Assembly (NCBI RefSeq): GCF_945859705.1
Contig: NC_079135.1
Coordinates: 1,841,001 to 1,905,000 of the forward strand
Source: Episyrphus balteatus
Lineage: Eukaryota; Arthropoda; Insecta; Diptera; Syrphidae
Direction of reading: 5' to 3'
DNA: 64,000 nt
This document shows positions 35,427 to 48,177 of this stretch, in pieces (positions within the stretch are counted from its first letter, which is position 1; every line of letters begins with the position of its first letter). The notes below the pieces were generated by a model. That model searched no databases, had not been told where the DNA came from, and saw only the letters and a program-made list of their open reading frames with translations. The translations under genes were made by a program, and so were the position numbers.

Positions 35427-36861
35427 ATAAAATGTTAATACAAATTCCAGATAATTAATTATTTTTGATTAAAGCCTATAAAAAAATGCTTTTTACCATT
35501 ATTAATATTTTATTGTTTTTTCTTTTTTCAATTTGATTTGTTTTCAACTTTCCAAACTAATATGAATGACGATGAATACTAAACATACTTTCATATTAAA
35601 CCTTCCTTCCCACAAGATTAAAATATATATAAAAACTTCGCGTAGCACAAAAATGCAAAATATTGTTTATTTTTGTCTATATTATTCCGGGTAGACTAAC
35701 TACATTTATTTTATTTGGCAAAAACTCATACATTAATATCTCATCATAAAAATCGACAATTTCTCAATAATAAATCACGTGTATGTAGAGAATTATGTAC
35801 ATTGTACCTACACATATAAAAATATTGGAAAAAAATATTTTCTATTACAAAAAAAAAAAAAATTCTTGAATAAACTAAAAACTGATGAACACAGCAGAAG
35901 CATAAATCAAATCACATTGACTGCAGTCAGTTTTTTTTTTTTTGTTCTTTTTATTGTATTTTTGTACTTTTATATGAAAATCAAAGCACACACGACTACC
36001 ACAAAATAACAACAAAATTTATCACATTAAACCGCTATATCAAACAGACAGAATAATAAATTTTGTAAAGCAAATTGTATTTTGATTTTATTGTTCAAAC
36101 ATTGTGTCAGAAAATAGATGAAAATAATGCGTTTGGTGTTTTTTTTTTTTTTTTTATTACTGACAGGATTTAGGTACACCCGAGTAGATGTATGTAACTA
36201 AGCCCAACAGAGGTTGCTTTCAAAAAAAAAAAAAAAAAAAACACAAAGTAAGAGGCTTAGAAATCAATCTATATTATTGGAAATGGTTTTTATGTTGTCG
36301 AGAAAACTGAATTTTAAATTAAAGTATACCTACCTACATACTACACTAAAGCTTTTTATGATAAAAAATTAAAAAAAAAACACATCAATTACAAAAATGG
36401 TTAAAAAAATAAGGCTTTGTAGCTTTTGGTTCAAGCTTTAGTTTGAGACGACAAAATCATAGGAACTTTTTTACAACCTTAACGTACCTTTTCATTTTAC
36501 TGACCTGGACTTCTTAAATGTGGTATATTAATGAATCAACTACCTATATCCTATACAAATATTTGAGCTAAAAGGGTGTTTTCTAGAGAGTGGAAAATTC
36601 CTAATATACTTATATGGAAAGTTCCGACGAGAAGCGCGTAAGAAAAGGTAACAAACTTTGTTTCCTCAATAAAAAGGAAATTTAAATCAGTATGTGTAAT
36701 TTTGGTACGAGTCAAAATTTAGTTTGGAAAAGTTCTGGGTAAGGTTTATTTAAACTACTTTAAAATGAATGACAACTCTGAGTTAATCATATTTGGAGTC
36801 AATTAAAAGTCTCGGAAAATATTTTTTGGAAGGATTCTTTGAAATTTTAGGACAAGAGAAC
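35427..36861. other. Intergenic, nothing recognised
   Basis: AT-rich with long A and T runs (35850, 35930, 36142, 36223). The open frame at 35779-36009 crosses two of these runs and is not credible as a gene. Confidence 0.35.
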
Positions 36862-38844
36862 ATTATTAGCAAGGGCGGATCCAGGATTTTTTTCTGGGGG
36901 GGGGCACAAGGGACGGATTGGCAAAAAAATCAGCAATAACAGAAATAAAGTGAAGTATCATACGACTGACTGACAAGCAGCAAATTTAACCGACGCGTCG
37001 CGACGCACAGTACGGTATTTTGGTCTTAAACCTGGCCAAAAATATTTGGGCACATTTTCCACATCAAACAGGTACCAAATGACAAAAAAGTTATTTGGAA
37101 GGACAAATTTTCATTTTCTTGGTACAGTAAAAGCCACTTAAGTGCTTACCCACTTTCCTCCCAATTAGCCGGGGAAAAAAAATATTAAAATCATAAAATG
37201 CACCTACAATCCTGTGCTATAACTTTTCTTAAAGTTAAAGATGAAAATTAGAAAAAAAAAAATATTTTCGTTTTTTAATTGATTTTGTATAAAACTTTTC
37301 AATATTATGGACATATTTATACCATTATTTAATGACCTGGTAGTCTTTAGTCAAATACTAATGACTACATTCTAATTAATATTAAAGTTCCCAAGAATAA
37401 AAATAAAACTGAAACATACTTTTTTCCCGGGAAACACAATTTTTTTTTTGTTTTTTTTTGCAGTAAAATGTTTTTATATCTCAAAAATATTTTGTTCAAA
37501 TTTTAGGTCTATTTGAGCCAAATTGACCAAGTTATAAGTATTTTAATATTTCGCTTACGAACGTTTAAGTCCAGAGCTCTAAACTTTAAATCGTATATTA
37601 ATATATTCAAAGCCGGTTCACCTCATAACTTCAAAACTACTGCACCGCATCTTTTGAAATTTGGAACACTATTTCTTTCCATATTTTGAAAAGTATCCCT
37701 GGAGAAATTTTCTCAAAAACATAATATTTATGAATAAATACTTCCTTATTCCGTGACCTTTCTTTTTAAATAAAGTGAAGAAGATTCACTTTACATAATA
37801 TTTATGAAAATCTATGAGTAAGGGTCGCTTTTGAGGAGTCTTTTTTCAAGGGGTCTCTATTTTCGGGGGTGCAAACTTGTTCTATCCAACAGTTCAATAA
37901 TATATAGGTTATGCAATTTTGTGGCGTGTTGCGCTATTTTAAAAACACTAATGTAAAAAAAAAACAACGAAAAAAATGCATATTTTTTAAGTGTGTATTT
38001 CAACCCCTCCGTATGAAAAAATAGAGTTGCATATAGGTACAATTAAATTTTTTTTAGAATACCATTCATACCTTGATTGTCGATGTATATATCAAAATTT
38101 TTCAACAAAATCACTTTAAAGATAAAAAAAAACACTTAGAAAATTCACTTTTTTTAAATTGAAAAAAAAAAAAAAAAAATTCGTGTTTACCCAACAATTA
38201 GTCGTTTATTCATTTGTGAAATGGAGATTTTCATGTAAAAGTTATGCAACAAACAATAAAATTCGCGTTTTCAGCCAGAAAAAGAAAAGAGTTTCACTCA
38301 AGTTCTTTATGTTATTACACAGAGAAAAACTAACAGATTGCCATATTGTTTTACCGTCCATACATATCATAAGGGAATCTTATTAAAATCAACGATTAAA
38401 AACATTTTTTTAAGGAGATTTCTTATTATTTTTATAGAGAAAATCTTATTAAAATTTGACTGAAAAGTTGATTTTTTTTTGCAACTGAGCACTAGAACAA
38501 AAATCGCGATCAATATTTTCATGGCAGGTTGGTTCAGGTGGTAAGGTGGGCGACTAATGATTTGAAGTCGCCAGTTCGATTCCCAGCCTGGTCATCGTTT
38601 TTTTTTTATTTTTTGCAGATTTTAAAACAATAAGGAAAACCCGATTGTTTTAATAAGGTTTCCTTCTTGGATGAAAACCATAGAGAAATCTTATTGTTTT
38701 TGTTCTATTTTATGTGGTCTATTTTTCTCTGTATACTCATGTATTTTAACAACTCTTATAATTTGATTTGCTTTAAGTATGAACCAGTTCTGGGGGGGGG
38801 GGGGGGGGACACGTGCCCCCCCTGCATCCGCCGTTGATTATTAG
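36862..38844. mobile_element. hAT-type element with 8-bp target duplication
   Basis: The element 36870-38836 (1967 bp) begins CAAGGGCGGATCCAGG and ends CCTGCATCCGCCGTTG, imperfect 16-bp inverted ends that fit hAT YARNG. ATTATTAG flanks it at 36862-36869 and 38837-38844. G-rich tracts lie just inside each end (36896-36904, 38792-38809 and their C-rich partner). No transposase is readable. A second element is nested at 38318-38732. Confidence 0.88.
38318..38732. mobile_element. TIR element with internal tRNA-like Pol III unit, copy 2
   Basis: Ends are ACAGAGAAAAA and TTTTTCTCTGT. It is collinear with 13837-14262. Its tRNA-like block at 38530-38600 is better preserved: CAGGTTGG pairs with CCAGCCTG at the borders and GGCGAC with GTCGCC inside, and GGTCATCG is followed by a long T run. 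It sits inside the hAT-type element 36870-38836, so it is younger than that insertion. Confidence 0.75.
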
Positions 38845-41623
38845 AGTCAGCCGTTCTGTTCTTTTCATTTTGCACTATTTCGTAATCTTTTGGCCTCTTA
38901 AAAAAATTTAACTTGCTTACACATTATCACCAGACAAATTCTATTTTTCTTATTTGCATTTTCTTTTTATTGTTTTATTTTCGAAGAAACAGAATTTCAA
39001 AAACTTGGGTTAGTTAATTTTCCATAAAAGGAAAACAATTTATTTAGCCTCAGAAAAAAAAAAAAATCTGTAAAATAATAGAAATATCTTTTCAACAAAG
39101 TTTATATTCATAAAACATGGTATTAGCGAAAAAAGGAGCTTATAACTGTTGAATAATAAAATGATGAAGGATTTTGCCAGAAGTCGTATATATTAACTTA
39201 AACCTTTTTCTCTAGATAAGCACCTCCTTAAGTTTTATTTTTTCTCACGTTTCACCTTGGAAATGAGAAGTTTAAGATTAGCAAACTTTTCTCAGAATCA
39301 ATTTTACAAAAAAATAACCATCCTAGACCATAAATTTCTATATACCTGACCTTGATAGTAACAATTTTCTGTTATGCATAATTAATTTATATGAAAAATA
39401 ACATTGCCAAACAATATGGTATGATTGAATCTTTAATTTTTTGTATGATAACTTTCCATGGCGAATAATAATATTTCACTTTTCTCAGAAATTCAAAAAA
39501 TGATTGTAGTAGAAGTGAAGAAATATAGAAATGTAGGAGTATATCCTTAAGAAACATGGTAATATTTTTTTGACAAATTGAAAACAACAAAAACAAAAAA
39601 AAAAAAGTATATATAAACCACGATATTTAAAATTTAATATATTTCGTAGAAAATTTTTGGGAAGAAATTGCCCAACAACGTGAAAGTAATGTTTTTCATT
39701 TCTCACGCAAAGAACAAATTTACATAGGAATTTTTGTTTGTTTGAAGAGGATGTGCCATATCGCATGGCAGCGCGATGCGATGGAGGCTGGCTTATAAGG
39801 GAGGAATGATGATTGAAGAAGAAGTAAAAGCAAAGCAGTTTTTTGTTGCTAATGGAATATACACCAGGTGCGCGGCTTATTTTAAGGGTTACATTATGGG
39901 TTCCTAAGAAATCAATTTTCTACAAAAGCAAAAGTTCCAAGAAATTTTAGCGGCATCAGAAAAATATTACAAAGTTCTTGTATGTTCACAAGAATTTGTT
40001 ATTTATCAAAGAAAAAAAAAAAAATTGCTTCTGGGTATTAACGATTCTCATGTCAAACTGATTTTTTACAAGAAGAACAATTCCTATAAAATTTTTAGAA
40101 GGAAATTTTCTCTTCTCAAAACTCGGTTATGGATATTTTTGGCGAAAATTTAATATTCATCTTTCAATGTTTGGATTTTTTAGAATATCTTGAAGCTTTT
40201 TTCATTAAATTCTGAAGGAGAAATAATTTTTGAGCAAGTCCTTGCAACCTACACTTAAATTTAAAAATCCCTTTTTTTCTATATCAGTGTTATTCTATCG
40301 CATTTTCAAGTTACAAAAATCACCTTGACCTAAAGTCCGTAGACAAAATACCTTATCTTGTTTTTTTTTTGGCAATAATCAAGTAGGTAGCTGGAATTCG
40401 TCTTAACAAAAAAAAAGATGAGAAGAATAAAAATGAGAATGGTACTCTGAAGTTTCATGAGACACAAAATTTGCTTGGTTGGTAGTGAGTCAGACAATAA
40501 CCACAAATTGGCATAATTTGGTTAACTGAAGCATTTCAAGTGCGGTGATGGATGGCTGACGAAATTTCTATCTGTGACAAAACATTTCAGAAAAGTTCCG
40601 AAATAGAGAAATCAAGGATTTATACAATAGTTGTGTTTATTCTTTTACAAATGAACCAACTAGACAACCGACGAGACAAGAAATAGTAAAAAGTTTATTT
40701 TTGGCAAACATCCGTTTTCTTAAAATTATGTATGTCCTTGAAAGGATGACTAAGTCTGAACATGATTTCTATTTTATGGAAATTAAGTCATGGTATAAAC
40801 CTACCTACCTGACATAGTTAGTGGTTTTTTTCTGGTAGCCATTTTCAGTTCAGTTCAACTGATTTCTCAAATTTGACATTGATTTGAAAAAAAAAAAAAA
40901 AAAAAATGGGCGTAAGAGGTGGGTGAGAAATCCGTGACTCGAATGACCTATTAAATACGCACGCACAAAGATAAAAAAAAATATATATATAAAAGTACGG
41001 TTTGACGTTGATTTTTGTATTCTGTGTTCTTTAGAGAATTAAAAAGGTCATTGGGACAGAAATTATTTCTATTTAAAGGGAAAACTTGAATGAGAAAGGT
41101 TGATTGTTATAGGACATAGTGTCTTTTTCACTAAAAAGGTCAAAAGGTATATAAAATCGTCTATCTTTGTTATATCTCTACTTGACAGTTTCATTATAAA
41201 TGAATTGAAGTGGAATGTTTTGGTCAACGGGAAATAAATAAAATGAATGTTCATTCTGTTGATACATTACCCATTCTCAAGTATTTTAAAATATATTACG
41301 AAAATTTACATTACATAATAGTCCGAATAACCCTTTAATGTTTGAGCTCTAGAATTTATTTTTTGATATTGAAAAGAAACTGAACAACATCATTGGAGCA
41401 TTTGAAAATGACAAGAAAAGGGTCTTTGAAAGAGATATTCGTGACAACAGAAACAATTTTGGTGGAGTATTGATTTATGTGTCCGCTGTCACATTCTCTC
41501 TTTCTGTCACTCCACGTCTAATATTGAAGTATGCGGATGAAGAACTAAACGTGTTTTAGAAAAATCAATTTTGCCATGAAATACGAAAGTTGTCTGTAAA
41601 CTCGGTTAATGGTCGATAATTTT
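38845..41623. other. Intergenic, no gene recognised
   Basis: AT-rich. The overlapping minus-strand frames at 39387-39766 are Phe/Tyr/Ile-rich translations of AT-rich DNA with no motif. A 19-A run is at about 40888. Nothing else was identified. Confidence 0.35.
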
Positions 41624-42258
41624 ACGTGATAACATCAGTAGAAAATAGGTTGTGTTCTTTAAATAAAGAAAATGATTTAAAAATTAATTTTTTGACAACT
41701 TTTTCGCATAAAAAAGTAATATTAACATAATAATTATATCATTTAAAAGCCTCAAGAATTAAATTATATCCAATTTCAAATATGTTCTTTAAAAAGTAAA
41801 ATAATAACATTTTGAATCACTAATTTTTCATGAAAATAGAAAAAAAAACTAGGTTTTTCTTTTCGCACAATATTTTTTCAATGTTTTTAAAATGAAAACC
41901 TGTTTTTGATTTTATACCAAAAGAAATCTTATTTTAAACTCAACTATTTTTTATTCAATGTCTAGAAAAGAAGACACAATTTTTAAATTTAAAACTAAGA
42001 TTATGGTACTTAATCCACTGACTGGTGGTTGGTTGTCGGCAAAAGATTTCCACAGGTATTTTGTAGAAATTTTGAACTTTCTGAATTTTAGACTGGGGAG
42101 CTTGTAGAGCATTTAGTGTTCTGAATGATATTTCAAATGAAAGGTAATATTTTCTACTACAAAGTATAAAGTTTAATAAAATTAGTAGGTGCTCTAAGTA
42201 AAAAGATATTACGTGTCAAAAAAAGACTATTTTACAACCGTTATTCATATAATAAATA

Positions 42259-43539
42259 TACACTGAACCAAATCCTTACGTAAATATAACGAAAAAATTC
42301 GTTGAGCCAACGAAAATTTAATTAATTTTCAGCCGATGAAAAATTTAATTGGCTCAACGAAATATCTTTCATACGTTAACGAAGAAATTCATCAATTAAC
42401 GAAAATTATCGTATTTTAATGAAATTTTTCATAAAATTTTTTGATCGATAATTAATGAATTTTTACATCACTTTACGAATTTTTTTCATCAATTAACGTA
42501 AACTTTCGTAAGCTAAGGAATTTTTTTGTTAATTTTACGAATATTTTAATAAAATTACGAATAAATATTTGTTAGCTAACGAAACTTTTCGTTGTACTAA
42601 TTATACTTACTTACTTACTAATTATACTTACTTTATTTTCGTAATCCTACGAATTTTTTCGTAAGCCTACGAAATTTTTCTTTCATTTTTCTTCCCTAAA
42701 ATTTGGAATTAAAACCTGAAATAAAAAAAAAAGTGGAGTGGAGCGAAATTTTTTAACCATTAAAAAAACATGTTTTGAATTTTAATTTTCGAATTTTTAT
42801 TGATGGGGGATATCCTGGAAAAATATATCTACTCTTCTTAAGGAGGTACATAAATGAATATTTGGGTTTTTTGAGTCGGAATTATGTACCCATTAGGTTG
42901 ATATCTTTTGAATCTGAAATAAAATAGAAAAACAAAAATTTGAATATTGTAATTTTTTTATGAAATATAAAAAACAATAATAGAATGGTTATACTTACAT
43001 TTCTCAATCTCATCATTCATCCATTCTTCCCATATATTTGAGAACGTTGACGTTAACCTTTGAATACTTTTGAAAAGATGAAGCTGAATCAAAATTATTG
43101 GAAGTCAGTTTACAATTTTATTTACCTATAAAAAGCTCGAGTAAATGGCCCAAGTACCAGCTAAGTAGATGTTTTTTATCAGCTTTTTGAGCGCTTGGTT
43201 ATAAAAACACCACTTTTTTATACCGCTTAATAAGTCTTCGCACTTTCGCGATTGAATTTAAACTACCAGAAATGCACACAAGAAAAGAAAATACGAGTGC
43301 TCGTTAGTCTACGTTTTTTTTTTTATGTAAAGTAACGATTTATTTTCGTTAACTGATGTATTTTTGAGTAAGCTGATGTAATATTTCATTAGTAAATAAA
43401 GAGTTTTCATAAAACAAATATTTATTTTCATAAACTGATGAAAATTTTTGTTAGCTAATGTTGAGTTTCCTAAGTTGAACGAAAATGTAGTGTATGAAAC
43501 AATTTTCGTAATTTTACGAAATTTATTATTTTCAGTGTA
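42259..43539. mobile_element. CACTGAA-end MITE packed with ACGAAA/TTTCGT words
   Basis: The element, about 42261-43537, starts CACTGAA and ends TTCAGTG with TA on both sides, as in Tc1/mariner-type insertions. Both ends are crowded with ACGAAA and TTTCGT words in either orientation, often as short palindromes. The middle, with TTACTTAC repeats and unrelated sequence, holds no coding frame. It interrupts the ACGTGATAAC-end element. Confidence 0.7.
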
Positions 43540-43604
43540 GGAACATACAAAATACCCCTAAAAAATTTGTTTTCAAAAATGTATACGTATATTAAAGTAA
43601 TATT

Positions 43605-43783
43605 AACAGAAGACAAGCAGTGCAAGTTGGAGATAGACTTTCTATAGTTTTTTACCAAATGTTACTGGTGTTCCTCAGGGATCCATCCTCGGACCCCTTT
43701 TATTTTCATTATATGTAAATGAACTTCCATCTTCACTTGCAAATTGTTCATCTCACATGTACGCTGATGACATTCAGCTATAC
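43605..43783 (+). pseudogene. LINE reverse transcriptase, palm fragment with YADD
   Basis: In the frame starting at 43658 the translation has [20 protein letters not shown] followed by the catalytic YADD box at 43760-43771 and DIQLY. These are reverse transcriptase motifs B and C. Just upstream, in another frame, [12 protein letters not shown] (from 43608) is the preceding strand of the same domain, so a frameshift lies near 43650. The fragment stops at the insertion of a Tc1-like end at 43783, with the target TA at 43781-43782. Confidence 0.9.
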
Positions 43784-44441
43784 AGTGCGGTTCACATGGT
43801 TAGACGCACCAATTTTCATTTACATAAATTTCATTTTTTTGAAGGTGTGTACAAGAATGACAAAAAAAAAATTGTATTCATTAGAATGGTTATTTAGTTC
43901 TTAATAGAAAAACAAAAAGAAATAGTGGGTGAGTGGAAGTTAACGGTACTTTTTACTACTTCTTGTCTCTGATGTAAGAAAAAAGGGCACTTTTTTTGGT
44001 TCACATGATTAGACGCACACCTTAAATTAGTTAGTTTGGCGAGATCTAATGCGCTGATTTGATTAATTTTGGAAGATTAAGCATCAAGGAGTAATGTTTT
44101 AGTGATTTTCATTCAAAATCTGTCAAAAAAAGTTCTGAGCGCGAAAGAAAAAGGGAAAAATGACGCGTTAGATTCCAAAGGTGTTTCCATAAGCAATATT
44201 GCCAAAAAAAATAGGATGCAGTGAGCATTTCGAGAGGAATTATTTTTTAGACAGTCCTCCTACGGTAAAATCATCAAGGGAGAAACAATAGAAGCTTTAA
44301 CACCTCTGGAAAAAAGAAAATTTACAAGAAAAGCTTCGAATTCAGCCCTATCCACGAGCAAAATTAAAGAAAAAACTGGGATAACGGAAAGAACATCAAC
44401 TTTTTGGAAAATTATTTTGAGTGACAAACATCCTTAATTTT
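43783..44441 (+). mobile_element. Tc1-like transposon fragment, left end plus N-terminal region
   Basis: The left end CAGTGCGGTTCACATGG follows a TA. A second direct repeat, GGTTCACATGATTAGACGC, lies at 43999, giving the IR/DR layout typical of many Tc1-like elements. The DDE catalytic region and right end are absent; the sequence goes straight back into the LINE reverse transcriptase near 44437-44442. The copy therefore lost its 3' part by a deletion ending at or close to the insertion point. Confidence 0.85.
44123..44437 (+). pseudogene. Tc1-like transposase, N-terminal DNA-binding fragment
   Basis: One frame reads about 104 codons with a single internal stop (TGA at 44222). It contains the pattern of the paired helix-turn-helix region of Tc1-family transposases: EKGK, SISNIAKK, YGKIIKG, LTPLEKRKF, RKASNSALSTSKIK, then ERTSTFWKIIL. 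The DDE catalytic domain is missing. It is inactive for lack of catalytic residues and because of the stop. Confidence 0.85.
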
Positions 44442-45203
44442 AGCTGCCCACTGGGACTTATTGAGCATGGAGCATTTTGTGTCAATGAGGACTTGGAGAG
44501 AGTGGTAAATTGGTCGCAGTCAAATGGTCTTGCCTTAAACCCTAAAAAATCTAAGTGCCTTGTCATTTCTAGAAAATCTATTGATCTCACGTATTTTCCA
44601 CCGATTGTTCTGAGCAATGCTCCAATCGAATACATTTTAACAGCGAAAAATCTCGGAGTGACCTTTAATCGCTTTCTGACCTGGGATAACCACATTAATG
44701 GACTTGTTGGCAAAGTATATGGCGCACTTCGTACACTTTGGGTAACACAAGCTTTTACTCCTGTTAAAACGCGTTTTCTTCTTGCTAGGACTTTGATTAT
44801 TCCTATCCTAATATATGGTAGCGAAATTTATTGCAATTGTAATTATGTGAGCAGGCATAAATTAAATGTTGCATTTAATTCTACCGTACGTTATGTATAC
44901 GGGCTACGTAGATACGACAGAATATCTGGTTTTGCTTCGCGCCTACTGAATATGCCATTTGAAAGCTATCTCGATTATCGTAGTTTAATTTTATTCTCTG
45001 ATATTCTTCTAACACGCCAGCCACAATACTGCTTTGAGAAAATTAGAACCGCATCTTCGCACAGATCTCATCAGTTAATCGTCCCTCGTTTCTCATATTT
45101 AACATCGGAGCGACAATTTTTTGTAAATTCCGTCCGTCTTTGGAACTCATTACCACGTAATATTAAAGAAAACCAAAATGCAACAAGCATCAAAAAGTGC
45201 TAA
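44442..45203 (+). pseudogene. LINE reverse transcriptase, thumb and C-terminal fragment
   Basis: An open frame of about 254 codons continues the domain cut at 43783: SCPLGLIEHG, then NEDLERVVNW, then LNPKKSKCLVIS, then KNLGVTF and LTWDNHI. These are motifs D and E and the thumb of LINE reverse transcriptases. It ends with LIVPRFSYL, VRLWNSLPRNI and a stop at 45201-45203. The frame is intact here, so the insertion is not very old, but the gene is split and 5'-truncated. Confidence 0.92.
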
Positions 45204-45900
45204 AATTTAATTTTTCAATTTGAATTTAGATATATGCTATTATAAATTATTAATTGAATTTATGTATGTTGAAATCTCATTTTCTTAATTTGCTTTCAAT
45301 TATTGTATTAATTTAAGTAACATTTTTAGCTTAATCTTGTAAAATTAGCTTACTTCTACTTTATAAGATTTTATATCTTACAGATTGTAGGCAATCACGA
45401 AAATAAAAATTAAATAAAAATAAAATAAAATAAATATTTCGAAGATATGTATTAGACTCCTAATAGAAAAACTATTATAATTCCTTTTAACTCAAATTTC
45501 TGTAAAAAAAATTCTTCTACGTATAATAACCACTTTGTCGAACTTCATCCCTTTACATAGTTTAAAAAAAACCGTTTATAACTCAGTATGAACACTTTTG
45601 TTTGGATTTGTTTTAACACTTCTGGCATTCTTCGTAGAAATTTATTCAATGGATAAAAAAAATTCAATTTTCTGCGACCTTGCTCTTGGGAAATAAATAT
45701 TGTGTTACCATGTCATTTTATCCCCGTTCACCCTTTTTAATGATTGAACTATTAGAAATCTCTTTCTTGTTTTAACTTTCAGAAAATGAGCTTTCAAAAT
45801 AAGTTACAGACCTGATTTATATTTAATTTCATTTTTGTTTTCTAAAATTTTAATATTTTAATTAAGGTGGCAATATTGGCGCCACTTTGTACCCATGCAC

Positions 45901-48177
45901 TTTATGCAAGTGAACATCATTAATTAAGCAACTAAACGATTGTCAATCAAAAATTCACATTTGATTAACTCTAATTATTTTCACTAAAAATATTCCTTCA
46001 TTCAAATTTGCCTAGATATTACTCATTCGATGTACGGCTACAAATGAGTCCAGTGTTACTGTGTAAAAATAAAATAAATAGAAATTAGTGGACTTGTTTT
46101 ACAACAGTATCAATGAAAATCATAAATATTTGTGTTTAATTTAAATTTTTAAATAATAAATAATCGTTTCAAACGACGAGATATTTTATCAAAGTGAGTT
46201 AAAAACATTCAAAAATTTATGGACGTTGAAGTTAAGCCGATAAAGCAATAAAACAATATTAGAACGAAAACAGTAATTGTTATTAGTGCTTCCAATTCTC
46301 AAAAAATTATTGTTAAATGATAATTTCAAGGCTTAATTCTGTGAAATTATTGACATCTGTTCAAAATGAAAATTCAACAAATAACCCTTTCTAATATTTT
46401 TATATATTTCCTCAAAAAATATTACCATAAAACTGTTTCAATCAAGTCAAAAGGAGTTACGCGAGAGCTTATATTGAAAATATATAAGCACGAATCCTTC
46501 TAAATTCCTTATAGGCATTCAGAAAATATATATATGAAAATGATTACTTTTTCTCACAAAGAAGCAAAAGAAAATCGCTATTCAAATATTATTTTAACCT
46601 CCAAGCAAATTAAGTAAGAATTCGTACCTACTCCTTTTTCATACTGCCAGAGCCATCCTGCTGATGAATCCATTACAAACACTCAGAGATTCATAGCAGG
46701 CATAATACAACACGGCATCTACTTAACGTTATAATATAAAAGTCTGAGTGTTTGGTGTTCTTAATATAGGTATATTCTTACATCTGCCAAAGTTAAGGAC
46801 CTTGAGGGATGTATTCTTGTTAATTACAGATTACACTTGTCTCATATCCAAATAGAATTCAATCAAGTGCAAATGTATTGTGTTTATTAGATCAAATTTT
46901 GTGAAGATGTCTATGATACTCTCTTAGGAATATTAACCTTGCTATCGTATTGGAATTTTCTACCTTTAATTTTCGGGTATTTAAATATTCAAAGTAAACT
47001 AGTTTCATCTACTTATGGTTGTCATTAAAAAAGTTATGAAGTTTTCAAATTCCTCCCCTAGTATTTTTTCAAAACTTATCATTATTTCTCATTCTTCCTT
47101 TTAAAACAATAATTTAATATTTTTTAAATTGTGAAAAACATTCCTTTAAACTTTTTCAAAGTTCATAATTATTCACCGGCAGGATATTTACTTTCCAAAA
47201 GCCAAAAACTTTTTTTAAAAGTATTTAAATAATGCCGTCAATCAGAGCAGAGTTCCCTTAAATATTTAATAATTTAATAATATGCGCTGTACAGTTTCAA
47301 TACCTACCTACGTCATTAGAAGAGAAAAAGTAAGACATGAGGTGTTCTAATGTAATCAACTTTATCTATTGTCACATCCAACATACCAAAAAAAATTTAA
47401 AATGTCTAAGCAACCTTAGACATTTTTAAAATACAAAAAATTCAAAATAAAAAGGTTGAGTCTATCTTTATTCTTTAACACAGGCGTCATAAGGTAAAAA
47501 AATAACCCTGACAATGAAATGAAACAGACAAGAGTTTCACTTTAAAGGTTTTATACAAAAATCGCATCAAGCAAAATTGTGGGTGTATTTGAAATGTTTT
47601 CCGGGATTCTCAAGATTCTAATTACTGTTACGTCAAATATGGAAGGAAAAGGTATTTTGGTCTTTATTTAGGTTTTCATTTTATAAATATAGAAATAAAC
47701 TGATGATGTAGCTGTCAACTTAAAACATTACACAACAGGAAGCACTGTGTTTGGATTTTTGAACTTTAAAAATTCATGGAAGATAATTAATTTGATTAGA
47801 AAAGTTGAAGTAATAAAAGAGTAGAGGTAGAAAATTATATTTATCTTTTAAATTCATGACGTTCAATAAGAACACTGAAAAGTGGTAAAAATTATTTGAG
47901 GTTTTCTGGAGATTCAGGACGAAAATTTACTATATTTCGCATTTTAAAGTAAAAAAATATTTTTTGATTCTCTTTAAGAAATAAGTTGAAAAAATTGATC
48001 AAAATGGTTGCATCAAAAGGTCTTCCGAGACCAAAATTCTATAGAATTTTAAGATATATGTACATTAGGGCGTTCGTTATTTAGGTGTTTTTTTTTCGAG
48101 AATCAAGTTCCTAAGTGGAAAAACTGTTTCTAAATAATAAAAAAAAATCGTCTAATTTTTTCAGATTTTTATTTTGA
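45901..48177. other. Intergenic, no gene recognised
   Basis: AT-rich with no domain-like translation and no clear element ends. A short hairpin, TTTAAAATGTCTAAG against CTTAGACATTTTTAAA, is at 47396-47430. Confidence 0.35.

Larger units (their letters stand above)
43600..45434 (+). mobile_element. 5'-truncated non-LTR retrotransposon (LINE)
   Basis: It keeps the C-terminal half of reverse transcriptase, a 3' untranslated region of about 230 bp and a tail of AATAAA-like repeats ending near 45434. The 5' end is missing, as is usual for LINE copies. The thumb and C-terminal region, with LIVPRF and VRLWNSLP, resembles the CR1/L2/Jockey side of LINE diversity. No RNase H domain was seen. A Tc1-like fragment interrupts it at 43783. 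Confidence 0.88.
41624..45900. mobile_element. ACGTGATAAC-end family element broken by three insertions
   Basis: The left end ACGTGATAACATC is at 41624-41636. Three separated segments (41624-42260, about 43538-43600, and about 45434-45900) align in order with the uninterrupted copy at 62231-63661 read on the minus strand. Landmarks are GGTTGTGT near the end, CAAATGAAAGGTAAT, CCCCTAAAAAA...TTTTCAAAAAT, ATATTTCGAA, GTAT(T/C)AGAC(T/G)CCTAA and TTCACCCT. The right terminal repeat is too diverged to place exactly. Confidence 0.7.

Noticed and set aside
44396..44713. 105-codon minus-strand frame
   Set aside because: It is antisense to the LINE reverse transcriptase, which has clear family motifs on the plus strand.
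47396..47430. Hairpin TTTAAAATGTCTAAG/CTTAGACATTTTTAAA considered as a microRNA precursor
   Set aside because: The stem is only about 15 bp with a 4-nt loop, too short for a precursor.
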